From contig NZ_CP134876.1 of the NCBI RefSeq assembly GCF_032108445.1, positions 620,001 to 684,000 of the forward strand: DNA of 64,000 nt. The letters are read 5' to 3'. A model generated the notes under the pieces. That model saw only the letters and a list, made by a program, of their open reading frames with translations. It was not told the origin of the DNA and ran no database searches. Positions 17,469-25,636 of this stretch are shown piece after piece (position 1 is the first letter of the stretch; the number at the start of each line of letters is the position of its first letter). The translations under genes were made by a program, and so were the position numbers. Source of the DNA: Micromonospora halotolerans (lineage in GTDB: Bacteria > Actinomycetota > Actinomycetes > Mycobacteriales > Micromonosporaceae).

Positions 17469-18137
17469 GTGTCCGACCTGTCCGCGGCCTTCGTCCGGCT
17501 GCACGCCCGGCTCACCCCGGTCGCCTTCGTCCCGGAGGTGCGGCTGCACCAGGCCGACGAGCCGATCGGCCTCTGGGAGCTGACCGAGGGCGAGTTCCAC
17601 AGCGCCCAACCGCCGCCGTTCTGGGCGTTCGCCTGGGCCGGCGGCCAGGCCCTCGCCCGCTACGTCACCGACCACCCCGACCTGGTCGCCGGCCGGCGGG
17701 TGCTCGACCTCGCCTCCGGCTCCGGCCTGGTCGCCATCGCCGCCGCCCGGTGCGGCGCGGCCGCCGTCCGGGCCGTCGAGGTGGACGAGCGGGCCGTCGC
17801 GGCCGTCGCGCTCAACGCCGAGGCCAACGGGGTACGCGTCGACGCCGAACTCGGGGACATCCTGGACGGCGACGCCGGGGACGCCGAGGTGGTGCTGGCC
17901 GGCGACGTGTTCTACAGCGAGGCGATGGCCCGGCGGGTGCTGCGCTTCCTGCTCCGGGCGGCCCGGTCCGGGGCCCGGGTGCTGGTCGGCGACCCCGGCC
18001 GGGCGTTCCTGCCCCGCGAACGCTTCCACGAGCTGGCCGCCTACGAGGTGCCGGTGCCCGAGGCGCTGGAGAGCGTACGGGTGAAGCACACCACCGTGTG
18101 GGAGCTGGACCCGGCTCCGCCGGGAGCCGCCCGCTAG
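17469..18137 (+). CDS. SAM-dependent protein methyltransferase, ETF-beta lysine methyltransferase-like
   Basis: 222 residues, class I methyltransferase. The segment PPFWAFAWAGGQALARYV (about 49-66) is characteristic of the METTL20/ETFBKMT and PrmA-like group. SAM motif I is VLDLASGSGLVAIAAA (about 78) and the acidic loop is AVEVDERAV. The usual D/N-PP-Y catalytic motif is replaced by LAGDVFYS, as in ETFBKMT relatives. The substrate is probably a lysine in a flavoprotein subunit, by homology only. The GTG start is six bases after CAGAAT (17457-17462). Its stop codon TAG lies inside the -10 box of the P450 gene downstream. Confidence 0.82.
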   Translation: MSDLSAAFVRLHARLTPVAFVPEVRLHQADEPIGLWELTEGEFHSAQPPPFWAFAWAGGQALARYVTDHPDLVAGRRVLDLASGSGLVAIAAARCGAAAVRAVEVDERAVAAVALNAEANGVRVDAELGDILDGDAGDAEVVLAGDVFYSEAMARRVLRFLLRAARSGARVLVGDPGRAFLPRERFHELAAYEVPVPEALESVRVKHTTVWELDPAPPGAAR

Positions 18138-18146
18138 CGTGGCGCC

Positions 18147-19310
18147 GTGCTGTTCCGGGGCTGGGGCGAGTCCGTCGACGGACCGTGGCCCGACGCGGCC
18201 ACCGTGGTCGACCACGTCGGCGTGCCGCACCTCGTGGTGACCCGGCACGCCCTGGTCCGGCGGCTGCTCACCGACCCGGCGACGTTCCGGCCGGACAACG
18301 CCCTCGACGCGGTGACCCCGATCCCGGTGTCCGCGCTGCGGGTGCTCGCCGGGCACCGGTTCCGGCTGCCCCCGACGCTCGCGAACAACGCGGCGGCCAG
18401 CCACCCGGAGATCCGCGCGATCGTCGCCGACGCGCTGCACCCCGACCGGGTGGCCGCCCAGCAGCCCTGGCTGACCGGCCTGGTGCGGGAGCGGGTCACC
18501 CGGCTGGCGGCCGCCCTCGCCGCGAGCGGGCCGGTCGACCTGTACGCCGAACTCGCCGCCGACCTGCCGCTGCTGGTGCTGGCCCGGCTGGTCGAGCTGC
18601 CGGACGCCCCGGTCGGCGCGGTCAAGGACTTCGCCCGGGCCGCCCTGGAACTGTTCTGGGCGCCGCTCGACTCCGCGCGCCAGCTCGCCCTCGCCGCCGA
18701 GGTGGGCCGGTTCCACACGGTGCTCCGCGCGTTCGCCGCCACCGGGGGCGGGCTGGCCGCCCGGCTGCGCGACGCCGGGCACTCCCCCGACGTGGTGGTC
18801 GGCGCGCTCTTCTTCCTGCTGGTCGCCGGCCAGGAGACCACCTCCCAGTTCCTCACCCTGCTGCTGCACCGGCTGGCCGGCGAACCGGCGGTGCGGGCCG
18901 GCCTGCGCGCGGGCGAGGTCGCGGTGGCCGACGTGGTCGAGGAGGGGCTGCGGCTGGAACCGCCGATCGTCACCTGGCGGCGGGTGGCCGCGGTGGACAC
19001 CACCCTGGGCGAGGTCGCCGTGCCGGCGGGCACCAGCATCGTGGCCTGGCTGGCCCGGGCCGGCCGGGACCCGGCCGTGGTGGCCGCCCCCGGCGAGTTC
19101 CGGCCGGGGCAGCGGGGCTCCCGCCGGCACCTGGCCTTCGGGGCGGGCCCGCACCGGTGCGTCGGGGCGCAGCTGGCCCGGATGGAGGCGGCCGTGGTGG
19201 TGGCCGAGGCGGCGCGGCTGCTCGACGGGGTGACCGTGGTCCGGCCGCCGTGGTGCCCCGACAATCTCACCTTCCGGATGCCCGACGCGTTCGTGGTCCG
19301 CCGGACCTGA
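18147..19310 (+). CDS. Cytochrome P450
   Basis: 387 residues, soluble bacterial P450. The I-helix oxygen motif is AGQETT (about 230), the K-helix ExxR is in VEEGLRLEPP (about 270), and the heme-binding loop is FGAGPHRCVGAQ with thiolate Cys338. The N-terminus is somewhat short for the family. No ferredoxin or reductase gene is adjacent and no biosynthetic cluster surrounds it, so the substrate cannot be guessed. The GTG start is six bases after TAGCGT (18135-18140), which overlaps the previous gene's stop; its own stop TGA lies inside the palindrome in front of the ABC transporter. Confidence 0.92.
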   Translation: MLFRGWGESVDGPWPDAATVVDHVGVPHLVVTRHALVRRLLTDPATFRPDNALDAVTPIPVSALRVLAGHRFRLPPTLANNAAASHPEIRAIVADALHPDRVAAQQPWLTGLVRERVTRLAAALAASGPVDLYAELAADLPLLVLARLVELPDAPVGAVKDFARAALELFWAPLDSARQLALAAEVGRFHTVLRAFAATGGGLAARLRDAGHSPDVVVGALFFLLVAGQETTSQFLTLLLHRLAGEPAVRAGLRAGEVAVADVVEEGLRLEPPIVTWRRVAAVDTTLGEVAVPAGTSIVAWLARAGRDPAVVAAPGEFRPGQRGSRRHLAFGAGPHRCVGAQLARMEAAVVVAEAARLLDGVTVVRPPWCPDNLTFRMPDAFVVRRT

Positions 19311-19321
19311 CGAAAGTCAGG
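19306..19321. promoter_or_regulatory. Candidate operator CCTGAC-GAAA-GTCAGG, ABC transporter side
   Basis: Perfect 6-bp arms around GAAA, overlapping the P450 stop and about 60 bp before the ABC ATPase start. The 13-nt core GACGAAAGTCAGG recurs at 23586-23598 upstream of the kinase gene. Likely binding site of the response regulator at 21146-21823. Confidence 0.6.
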
Positions 19322-19379
19322 GTGGGGCGGTGCCGTTCGGTGGCGGTGCGCCACCCGCTCCGCTGCCTACCGTCGGCGC

Positions 19380-20312
19380 ATGATCACACTTCGTGCGTTG
19401 ACGAAACGGTTCGGCGCGGCCACCGCGGTCGACGACCTGACCGTCGAGATAGGACCGGGGCAGGTGACCGGCTTCCTCGGCCCGAACGGCGCGGGCAAGT
19501 CCACCACCATGCGGATGGTGCTCGGGCTGGACCGGCCGACCGCCGGGCAGGCCCTGGTGAACGGCCGCCCCTACCGGCAGTTGCGGTACCCGCTCCACGA
19601 GGTCGGCGCGCTGCTCGACGCCACCGGCGTGCACCCGGCCCGCTCCGGGCGGGCGCACCTGCGGGCGATGGCCCGCAGCAACGGCATCCCGGCGCGCCGG
19701 GTGGACGAGGTACTCGACCTCGTCGGGCTGGACGAGCGCGCCGCCGACAAGCCGGGACGCGCCCTGTCGCTGGGCATGGGCCAGCGGCTCGGCATCGCCG
19801 GGGCGCTGCTCGGCGACCCGCCGGTGCTGCTGCTCGACGAGCCGGTGAACGGGCTCGACCCCGACGGGGTGCGGTGGATCCGCCGGTTCACCCGCGGCCT
19901 CGCCGACGAGGGGCGGACCGTGCTCATCTCCAGCCACCTCATGAGCGAGATGCAGCAGACCGCCGACCGGGTGGTGGTGCTCGGGCGGGGCCGACTCGTC
20001 GCCGACGCGCCGCTCGCCGACCTGATCGCCGCCCGCCCGGCCAGCTCCGTCCGGGTACGCGGACCCGAGTCGGCCGGCCTGGCGACGCTCGGGGCGCGGC
20101 TGGCCGCCGAGGGCGCGACGGTCAGCCCGGACGACGGCGGGCTGACCGTCACCGGCGTCCCGGCCGGCCGGGTCGGTGACCTCGCGTACGAGCTGAGGGT
20201 GCGGCTGCACGAGCTGACCCCGGTGGCCGCCTCCCTGGAGGAGGCGTTCCTGGAACTGACCGCCGGCAGCGTGGAGTTCGCGGCCGGCCCGACCGGAGGC
20301 GAGATCCGATGA
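19380..20312 (+). CDS. ABC transporter ATP-binding subunit
   Basis: 310 residues of the drug/lantibiotic-exporter type. It has Walker A GPNGAGKS (about 37), signature LSLGMGQRLGIAGALL (about 133), Walker B VLLLDEPVNGLD (about 153) and H-loop ISSHLMSEM. The C-terminal 90 residues form the usual accessory region. The ATG lies six bases after TACCGT (19368-19373), a leaderless promoter. It overlaps the permease gene by ATGA, so the two form one exporter. A two-component system lies immediately beyond, and both units carry the same upstream palindrome, which suggests induction by an envelope-acting compound. Confidence 0.92.
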   Translation: MITLRALTKRFGAATAVDDLTVEIGPGQVTGFLGPNGAGKSTTMRMVLGLDRPTAGQALVNGRPYRQLRYPLHEVGALLDATGVHPARSGRAHLRAMARSNGIPARRVDEVLDLVGLDERAADKPGRALSLGMGQRLGIAGALLGDPPVLLLDEPVNGLDPDGVRWIRRFTRGLADEGRTVLISSHLMSEMQQTADRVVVLGRGRLVADAPLADLIAARPASSVRVRGPESAGLATLGARLAAEGATVSPDDGGLTVTGVPAGRVGDLAYELRVRLHELTPVAASLEEAFLELTAGSVEFAAGPTGGEIR

Positions 20313-21130
20313 CCGCCCTGTCCACCGTCACCCCGACCCGCCCGGCGTCCCGGCCCGCCCCGACCAGCGGCCCCTTCACCGGGGCGGTGGCCGCCGAGTG
20401 GACCAAGCTCTGGTCGGTCCGCTCCACCTGGTGGACGCTGCTGGCCGCCGTGCTCACCATGGCGGCCACCGCCGGCCAGCTCGCCATCTACGCGGTGAAC
20501 GCGAACACCGACGACGACCCGACCGTGAACCCGGGGATCGTCGGCGTCGGCGAGATCGTCACCGGCGCGCTGGAACTCACCCAGTACGTCGTACTGGCCC
20601 TCGGCCTCTTCGCGATCACCAGCGAGTACGCCACCGGCACCATCCGGACGACGCTGCGCTGCACCCCGTCGCGGGGACGGGTGCTGGCGGCCAAGGCGGT
20701 CGTGGTGGGCGGCGTGACGTTCCTGACCGGGCTGCTCATCGGGGCGGTCGGCGCGGCCGTCGCCTGGCCGGTGCTCGGCGAGTGGGGCCGGGCCCCGCTC
20801 GGCGGCACCGTGGCCGACGTGGTCGCCTCGGCCGCGTACCTGGCGCTGCTGGGCGTGCTGGCGCTGGGCCTGGCGGCGGCGCTGCGCGGCGCGGTGCTCA
20901 CCCTGACCGTGCTGTTCGCGCTGCTGATGATCGTGCCGCTGTCCCTCCAGGAGCCGGGGATCACCGTGCTCACCCGGATCGCCGACGCGTTCCCCGGTGT
21001 GGCCGGCAACCACTTCCTCGCCGGGGACACCGAGCCGTACCCGGCGGCGGTCGGGCTGCTGGTGCTCGCCGGCTGGGCCGTCGCCGCGCTGGCGCTGGGC
21101 CGCTGGGCGCTGCGCCGCCGGGACGCCTGA
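20309..21130 (+). CDS. ABC-2 type permease
   Basis: 273 residues with six predicted membrane helices between about 40 and 265. The N-terminal EWTKLWSVRSTWWTLL motif and the SEYATGTIRTTL segment are typical of ABC-2 permeases in actinobacteria that pair with single-domain ATPases. Translationally coupled to the ATPase by a 4-bp ATGA overlap. It ends 15 bp from the stop of the convergent response regulator. Substrate unknown. Confidence 0.9.
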   Translation: MTALSTVTPTRPASRPAPTSGPFTGAVAAEWTKLWSVRSTWWTLLAAVLTMAATAGQLAIYAVNANTDDDPTVNPGIVGVGEIVTGALELTQYVVLALGLFAITSEYATGTIRTTLRCTPSRGRVLAAKAVVVGGVTFLTGLLIGAVGAAVAWPVLGEWGRAPLGGTVADVVASAAYLALLGVLALGLAAALRGAVLTLTVLFALLMIVPLSLQEPGITVLTRIADAFPGVAGNHFLAGDTEPYPAAVGLLVLAGWAVAALALGRWALRRRDA

Positions 21131-21145
21131 GCGGGGCGGGGCTGG

Positions 21146-21823
21146 TCAGCCGGTGGGCGGGACCAGCCCCGCCTCGTACGCGAGGATCGCCGCCTGCACC
21201 CGGTTGCGCACGTCCAGCCGGGTGAAGATGCTGGTCAGGTAGCTCTTCACGGTGCCCTCCACGAGGTGCAGCCGGCGGGCGATCTCGGCGTTGGACAGCC
21301 CCGCCCCGACCAGGGCGAGCACCTCCCGCTCCCGGTCGGTGAGCCCGGCCAGCCGGTCCCGCGCGTACGGGCCGCGGGCCAGCCGGCCGCTGCTGAGCGC
21401 GATGACCCGGCGCGCCACCCGCGGCGACAGGTACGCGCCGCCGTCGGCCACCGCCCGCAGGCCGGCGAGCAGTTCCCGCGGGTCGCCGGACTTGAGCAGG
21501 AATCCACTCGCACCGTGACCGAGCGCCCGGGCGATCAGGTCGTCGTCGCCGAACGTGGTGAGCATGACCGTGGCGGTCTCCGGCACCAGCCGCCGGATCT
21601 CCGCCGCCGCGGCCAGCCCGTCCTGCCGGGGCATCCGGATGTCCAGCAGCGCCACCCGGGGCCGGTGCGCCCGGACCAGTTCCACGGCCGCGTGACCGTC
21701 GCCCGCCTCGCCGACCACCTCGATGCCCGGGTCGGCGGCCAGGATGGCCCGCACCCCGGCGCGCACCATCGCCTCGTCGTCGGCGAGCACCACCCGCAGG
21801 GGGTGCCCGTGGTCGTCGTTCAC
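21146..21823 (-). CDS. NarL/LuxR-family response regulator
   Basis: 225 residues: receiver with Asp61 in VALLDIRMPRQDG, conserved LKSGDPREL lysine region, and a C-terminal LuxR HTH (LTDREREVLALVGAGLSNAEIA, then EGTVKSYLTSIFTRL). The GTG start overlaps the kinase stop by four bases (GTGA), so the two are translationally coupled. It faces an ABC transporter that it probably controls. The shared GACGAAAGTCAGG motif in front of both units is the likely target. Confidence 0.92.
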   Translation of the reverse strand: MNDDHGHPLRVVLADDEAMVRAGVRAILAADPGIEVVGEAGDGHAAVELVRAHRPRVALLDIRMPRQDGLAAAAEIRRLVPETATVMLTTFGDDDLIARALGHGASGFLLKSGDPRELLAGLRAVADGGAYLSPRVARRVIALSSGRLARGPYARDRLAGLTDREREVLALVGAGLSNAEIARRLHLVEGTVKSYLTSIFTRLDVRNRVQAAILAYEAGLVPPTG

Positions 21824-23547
21824 TGCGCGATCCGCTCCTTGCTGACCAGCCGGCCGTCGGTGAAGCAGAGCCGCCAGGTCGGCTCCGCGAACGGGAAGTT
21901 CCCGTCGGTGTAGTACTCGCAGCCGGCGGTCGCGCCCTCGGCCGGCGGGTCGGCCCGCCGGCGGGGCAGCCCGAGGGCGTCCCGCTCCTCGCCGAGGCGC
22001 AGCCGCTCGTACCCGGACCGGTCGAGGACCGCGCCCGCCGTGGCGAGCGGGTAGTAGACCAGCGCGAGCACCAGGGCGAGGCCGGCCGGGGCGCCGAACG
22101 CCACCAGCAGGCTGCGGCGGGCCCGCCGCCGGGCCTCCCGCAGCCGCCGCGCCGCCTCCGCGGGCCGGCCGTCCGCGGTCCCACCGGGCCGGGGATCACC
22201 CGCGCCGCCGTCCTCGGGCCCGCCGGACCATGCCACGCTCCGGGCCGGGTCATCCGCCGGCCCGTCCTCGACCTGCCCACGGATCAGGCCGTCCCCGACC
22301 AGCACCCCGCTCGGCCCGTGACCGCCCGTTGCCCGGCTCGGTTGGTGACCGACCGGCGCCCGGGTCGGCTCGTGACCGACCGGCGCCCGGGTCGGCTCGT
22401 GACCGACCGGTGCCGGGGCGGTGATGATCGGCAGGCGGGCCGTGACGGCGAACCCGGCGTCGCGGGGGCCGGCGTCGAGCACGCCCCCGGCCAGGCGGAC
22501 CCGCTCGCGCAGGGCGAGCAGCCCCGAGCCGTGCGACGCCGGCCCCGGCAGCGGTCCGGCCGGCGGCCGCCCGTTGACGACCGACACCGCCACCTCCCCG
22601 CCGGCCCGGTCGACGGTGACGGTCAGCGGGGCGCCCGGGGCGTAGCGGGCGGCGTTGGTCAGCGCCTCGCGGACCACCCGGTGCACGGCGTGCGCGACCA
22701 GCGGCGGCAGGTCCCCGCCGTCCGGGCCGGCGCGCAGCTCCACCGCCATCCCGGCGTCGCGGGCACCGTCGACCAGCTCCGCCACCGTCTCGCCGGCCGG
22801 CCGCAGCGACCCGGACCGCTCCTCCCGGAGCACGCCGATGATGTCGTGCAGCCGTTCGGTGGCGGCGGACACGCTGGCCCGCAGCTCCCCGGCCGCGCTC
22901 CGGTGGGCGGGCGGCAGGTCGGCGGCCAGTTCCAGCGCGGCGGCGCGCAGCGCGATGAGGCTCAGGTCGTGCCCCAGCGAGTCGTGCATGTCCTGCGCGA
23001 TCCGGGCCCGCTCGCGCAGCCGTACCCGCTCCACGGCGGCCCGCCGCTCCCGCTCCTCGGCCTCGGCGTGCCGCTCCCCGGCCTCGGCGAGCGCCCGCTG
23101 CTGCCGGCGCAGCCGCCCGAGCAGCCAGGGGAAGACCCCGGCGAACAGCAGCACCGAGGCGAGCAGGAACCAGGTGCCCGGGTTGGTGCCGAACAGCCCG
23201 AGGTTGAGCGCGGTGCCGGCGACCGCGATGGCGCCGAAGACGGCGGCCACCCGGCCGGCGCCGGCGCTGCGCCGGCCGGCCAGGTAGCTGAACACCGGGA
23301 TGCCGAAGACGAAGTTGCCGTCGACCAGCGAGCCGAGCACCACGGCCAGCAGCGCCGCGAGGGGCCAGCGGCGGCCGAACGCCACCGCGAGGCCGAGCAG
23401 CGCCAGCGAGGCGGCCAGCAGCGGCACGGCGTGGCGCGGCCAGGGCGGGGTCAGCCCGGCGTACGCCACCGGGGCGGCGAGAACGGCCCAGAGCAGCAGG
23501 TCACCGGCCCGGCGCCGGGCGGGCGGCAAGGTTCGCGGCGCTTCCAC
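21820..23547 (-). CDS. Sensor histidine kinase with C-terminal transmembrane and BamE/SmpA-like tail
   Basis: About 575 residues. The N-terminal membrane region holds about five helices (14-145). A HisKA_3 domain has ARIAQDMHDSLGHDLSLIAL with the phosphoacceptor His, and an HATPase has VREALTNAARYAPGAPL and GSGLLALRERVRLAGG (to about 375). Unusually it goes on for 200 residues: three APVGHEPTR-type repeats, a Gly/Pro-rich linker, another helix (SLLVAFGAPAGLALVLALVYY) and an outside domain with YERLRLGEERDALGLP, Cys, YYTDG, and CFTDGRLVSK, which looks like a BamE/SmpA-type fold. The GTG at 23547 lies seven bases after TAGCCT; an in-frame GTG at 23565 is the alternative. Confidence 0.85.
   Translation of the reverse strand: MEAPRTLPPARRRAGDLLLWAVLAAPVAYAGLTPPWPRHAVPLLAASLALLGLAVAFGRRWPLAALLAVVLGSLVDGNFVFGIPVFSYLAGRRSAGAGRVAAVFGAIAVAGTALNLGLFGTNPGTWFLLASVLLFAGVFPWLLGRLRRQQRALAEAGERHAEAEERERRAAVERVRLRERARIAQDMHDSLGHDLSLIALRAAALELAADLPPAHRSAAGELRASVSAATERLHDIIGVLREERSGSLRPAGETVAELVDGARDAGMAVELRAGPDGGDLPPLVAHAVHRVVREALTNAARYAPGAPLTVTVDRAGGEVAVSVVNGRPPAGPLPGPASHGSGLLALRERVRLAGGVLDAGPRDAGFAVTARLPIITAPAPVGHEPTRAPVGHEPTRAPVGHQPSRATGGHGPSGVLVGDGLIRGQVEDGPADDPARSVAWSGGPEDGGAGDPRPGGTADGRPAEAARRLREARRRARRSLLVAFGAPAGLALVLALVYYPLATAGAVLDRSGYERLRLGEERDALGLPRRRADPPAEGATAGCEYYTDGNFPFAEPTWRLCFTDGRLVSKERIAQ
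22345..22415. repeat. 27-bp tandem repeat inside the kinase gene
   Basis: Two identical 27-bp units (22345-22371, 22372-22398) and a diverged partial third. The period is a multiple of three and encodes the nine-residue APVGHEPTR repeat in the kinase linker, so copy changes would keep the frame. Confidence 0.8.
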
Positions 23548-23585
23548 GGCGGCCAGGCTACCCACGGCCGGCCGGGTGGCACACC

Positions 23586-23598
23586 GACGAAAGTCAGG
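23586..23598. promoter_or_regulatory. Candidate operator, two-component side
   Basis: GACGAAAGTCAGG, identical over 13 nt to 19309-19321; here one base of the left arm is changed. It lies about 40 bp upstream of the kinase start on the minus strand and just beyond the bioD stop. Confidence 0.55.
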
Positions 23599-23601
23599 TG
23601 C

Positions 23602-24336
23602 TCAGCTGATCTCCTCGGCCCAGGCGCGCCAGTCGTCGAGCACGCCGTAGAGGGCCGGGGTGAGCCAGCCCGGTGCGGACCGGCGGAACACCCCCGGATC
23701 CATCCCGCCGGCGCCCATCGGCACCGCGCCCAGCAGGTTCGGTACCAGGTCGGACAGGTTGAGCCAGTGCACCAGCTCCGGTTCGCCCGGCCAGGCGCCG
23801 ATCACCACGCCGGCCGGGACGGCCCGCCGTTCCAGCGCCTCCAGGGTGAGCGCCGTGTGGTTGAGGGTGCCCAGCCCGGCGCGGGCCACCACCACGGCCG
23901 GGGCGCCCAGCGACACGGCCAGGTCGGCCACCGTCCACGGCTCGCCCGACGGGCGCAGCCCCATGGGTACGAGCAGCCCGCCGGCCCCCTCGACGAGCAC
24001 CAGGTCGTGCTTGTCGGTCTCCTCGCGGATGGCGTCGACCGCGGCGTAGAGCTCCAGCGGCTCCAGCTCGGCGACCCGGGCGGCGGCGAGCGGGGCGAGC
24101 GGGTCCGGGTAGCTGGCCAGGGTCCGGCCGGTGAGCGGGGCGGCCAGCCGGGTCACCGAGTCGACGTCGCCGGGCTCCCCGGTGGCCGTACCCGTCTGGC
24201 CGGGCTTGACCACCGCCACCCGCAGCCCGGCGGCCTGCGCGGCGGCGGCGATCGCCGCGGTCACCACGGTCTTGCCCACCTCGGTGTCCGTGCCGGTCAC
24301 CAGCACCGGCCCGGTCCAGCCGTTGCCGTTGCTCAT
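23602..24336 (-). CDS. bioD: Dethiobiotin synthetase
   Basis: 244 residues. It makes dethiobiotin from 7,8-diaminopelargonate, CO2 and ATP. P-loop VTGTDTEVGKT (about 13-23), VVKPGQTG with the substrate lysine, and VLVEGAGGLLVPMG (about 113) are all diagnostic. The ATG at 24336 overlaps the bioF stop by ATGA; an in-frame GTG three codons upstream is less likely. Last gene of a bioF-bioD unit divergent from bioB. No bioA is present in the window. Confidence 0.95.
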   Translation of the reverse strand: MSNGNGWTGPVLVTGTDTEVGKTVVTAAIAAAAQAAGLRVAVVKPGQTGTATGEPGDVDSVTRLAAPLTGRTLASYPDPLAPLAAARVAELEPLELYAAVDAIREETDKHDLVLVEGAGGLLVPMGLRPSGEPWTVADLAVSLGAPAVVVARAGLGTLNHTALTLEALERRAVPAGVVIGAWPGEPELVHWLNLSDLVPNLLGAVPMGAGGMDPGVFRRSAPGWLTPALYGVLDDWRAWAEEIS

Positions 24337-25475
24337 GGTGCACACTCCACGATCACGTCCAGCGCCCGTTCGAAGTCGGCCCGGTCGACCCCCGCGCTGA
24401 TGGTCAGCCGGAGCCGGGACCGGCTGTCCGGGGTGGACGGCGGCCGGAAGCAGCCCACCGCGACGCCCCGGTCCCGGCAGTCGGCCGCCCAGGCGGTCGC
24501 CGCCTCCGGGCCGGGGGCGGTCACCGAGACCACCGCCCCGTCGGGCGCGGAGACCTCCAGGCCCGCCCCGCCCAGCCGGCGCACCGCGAGGGCGGCCCGC
24601 TCGGCCAGCTCGGCGCGCAGGCCGTCGCCGGAGCGGGCCAGCCGCACCGCGACGCGTACCCCGGCCACCACGGCGGGCGGTGGCGCGGTGTCGAAGATGA
24701 AGGTGCGGCCGGTCTCCACCAGGTGCCGGACGAACTCGGCCGGCCCGGCCACCACCCCGCCGGCGCCGCCGAGCGCCTTGGACAGGGTGGCGGTCACCAC
24801 CACGTCCGGCTCGCCGGCCAGCCCGGCCGCGGCCACCCCGCCGGCGCCGGCCGGCCCGGTGACGCCGAGCCCGTGCGCGTCGTCGACCAGCAGCAGCGCG
24901 CCGTGCCGGCGGGCCACGGCGTGCAGCGCCGCGAGGGGGGCGAGGTCGCCGTCGACGGAGAACATCGACTCGGTCACCACGACGGCCGGGCGGCCCGGGG
25001 CGGCGGCCAGCGCGGCGGCCACCGCGTCGACGTCGGCGTGCGGAGTGACGATCGTCTCGGCGCCGGAGATCCGGCAGCCGTCGATCAGCGAAGCGTGGTT
25101 GTGGGCGTCGGAGACGAGCAGCGTACGCGGCTGCACCAGGCCCCGGACGGCGGCGAGGTTGGCCAGGTAGCCGGAGGAGAAGACCAGCGCCCGGTCGACG
25201 CCGAGCCAGCCGGCCAGATCGTCCTCGAGGGCGTGGTGCAGATCCGTGGAGCCGCGCACCAGCCGCGACCCGGTGGCGCCCAGCCCGTACGCCGACAGCG
25301 CCCGCCCGGCGGCGGCCGTGACCTCCGGGTGGGTGGCCAGGCCGAGGTAGTCGTTGCCGGCCAGGTCGACCACGGCGTCGGCGGCGGCGCGCGGGCGCAG
25401 GGTGCGGGTGAGCCCCGCCTTGGCCCGCAGCTCGGCGCGGCGGTCGAGGGCCGCCAGCCAGTCCGCCACCGTCAC
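24333..25475 (-). CDS. bioF: 8-amino-7-oxononanoate synthase
   Basis: About 380 residues, PLP-dependent alpha-oxoamine synthase that condenses a pimeloyl thioester with alanine, the first ring-building step of biotin synthesis. It shows [16 protein letters not shown] (about 40), [23 protein letters not shown] and [11 protein letters not shown] with the PLP lysine. GGAAGG lies three bases before the GTG at 25475 and nine before a GTG at 25469; the latter has the better spacing, so the protein may be two residues shorter. Coupled to bioD by ATGA overlap. A TAACTT -10 box is about 45 bp upstream. Confidence 0.94.
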   Translation of the reverse strand: MTVADWLAALDRRAELRAKAGLTRTLRPRAAADAVVDLAGNDYLGLATHPEVTAAAGRALSAYGLGATGSRLVRGSTDLHHALEDDLAGWLGVDRALVFSSGYLANLAAVRGLVQPRTLLVSDAHNHASLIDGCRISGAETIVTPHADVDAVAAALAAAPGRPAVVVTESMFSVDGDLAPLAALHAVARRHGALLLVDDAHGLGVTGPAGAGGVAAAGLAGEPDVVVTATLSKALGGAGGVVAGPAEFVRHLVETGRTFIFDTAPPPAVVAGVRVAVRLARSGDGLRAELAERAALAVRRLGGAGLEVSAPDGAVVSVTAPGPEAATAWAADCRDRGVAVGCFRPPSTPDSRSRLRLTISAGVDRADFERALDVIVECAP

Positions 25476-25521
25476 GTTCCTTCCCCAGACCCCGTCGCCC
25501 ACCGGGCGCTTCCGCGGGGCG

Positions 25522-25527
25522 AAGTTA
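25522..25527 (-). promoter_or_regulatory. -10 box of bioF-bioD
   Basis: TAACTT on the minus strand, the only A/T-rich hexamer in the 161-bp bioF/bioB divergent region apart from TAGGGT (25624-25629), which serves bioB seven bases before its ATG. I saw no clear BirA- or BioQ-type palindrome between them. Confidence 0.5.
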
Positions 25528-25636
25528 CCACCCGGCCGGAGAGCCCCGGCGTGGCGCTGTCCGGCTCGCCGGGCCTGCTCGCGGGGCCCGACGCGGCCGT
25601 TTCCCGGGCTCGGGGCGGCCTTGTAGGGTACGAGCC

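Noticed and set aside
18147-19310. P450 as part of a natural-product cluster
   Set aside because: Neighbours are a protein methyltransferase and a drug-type exporter, with no synthase or tailoring set.
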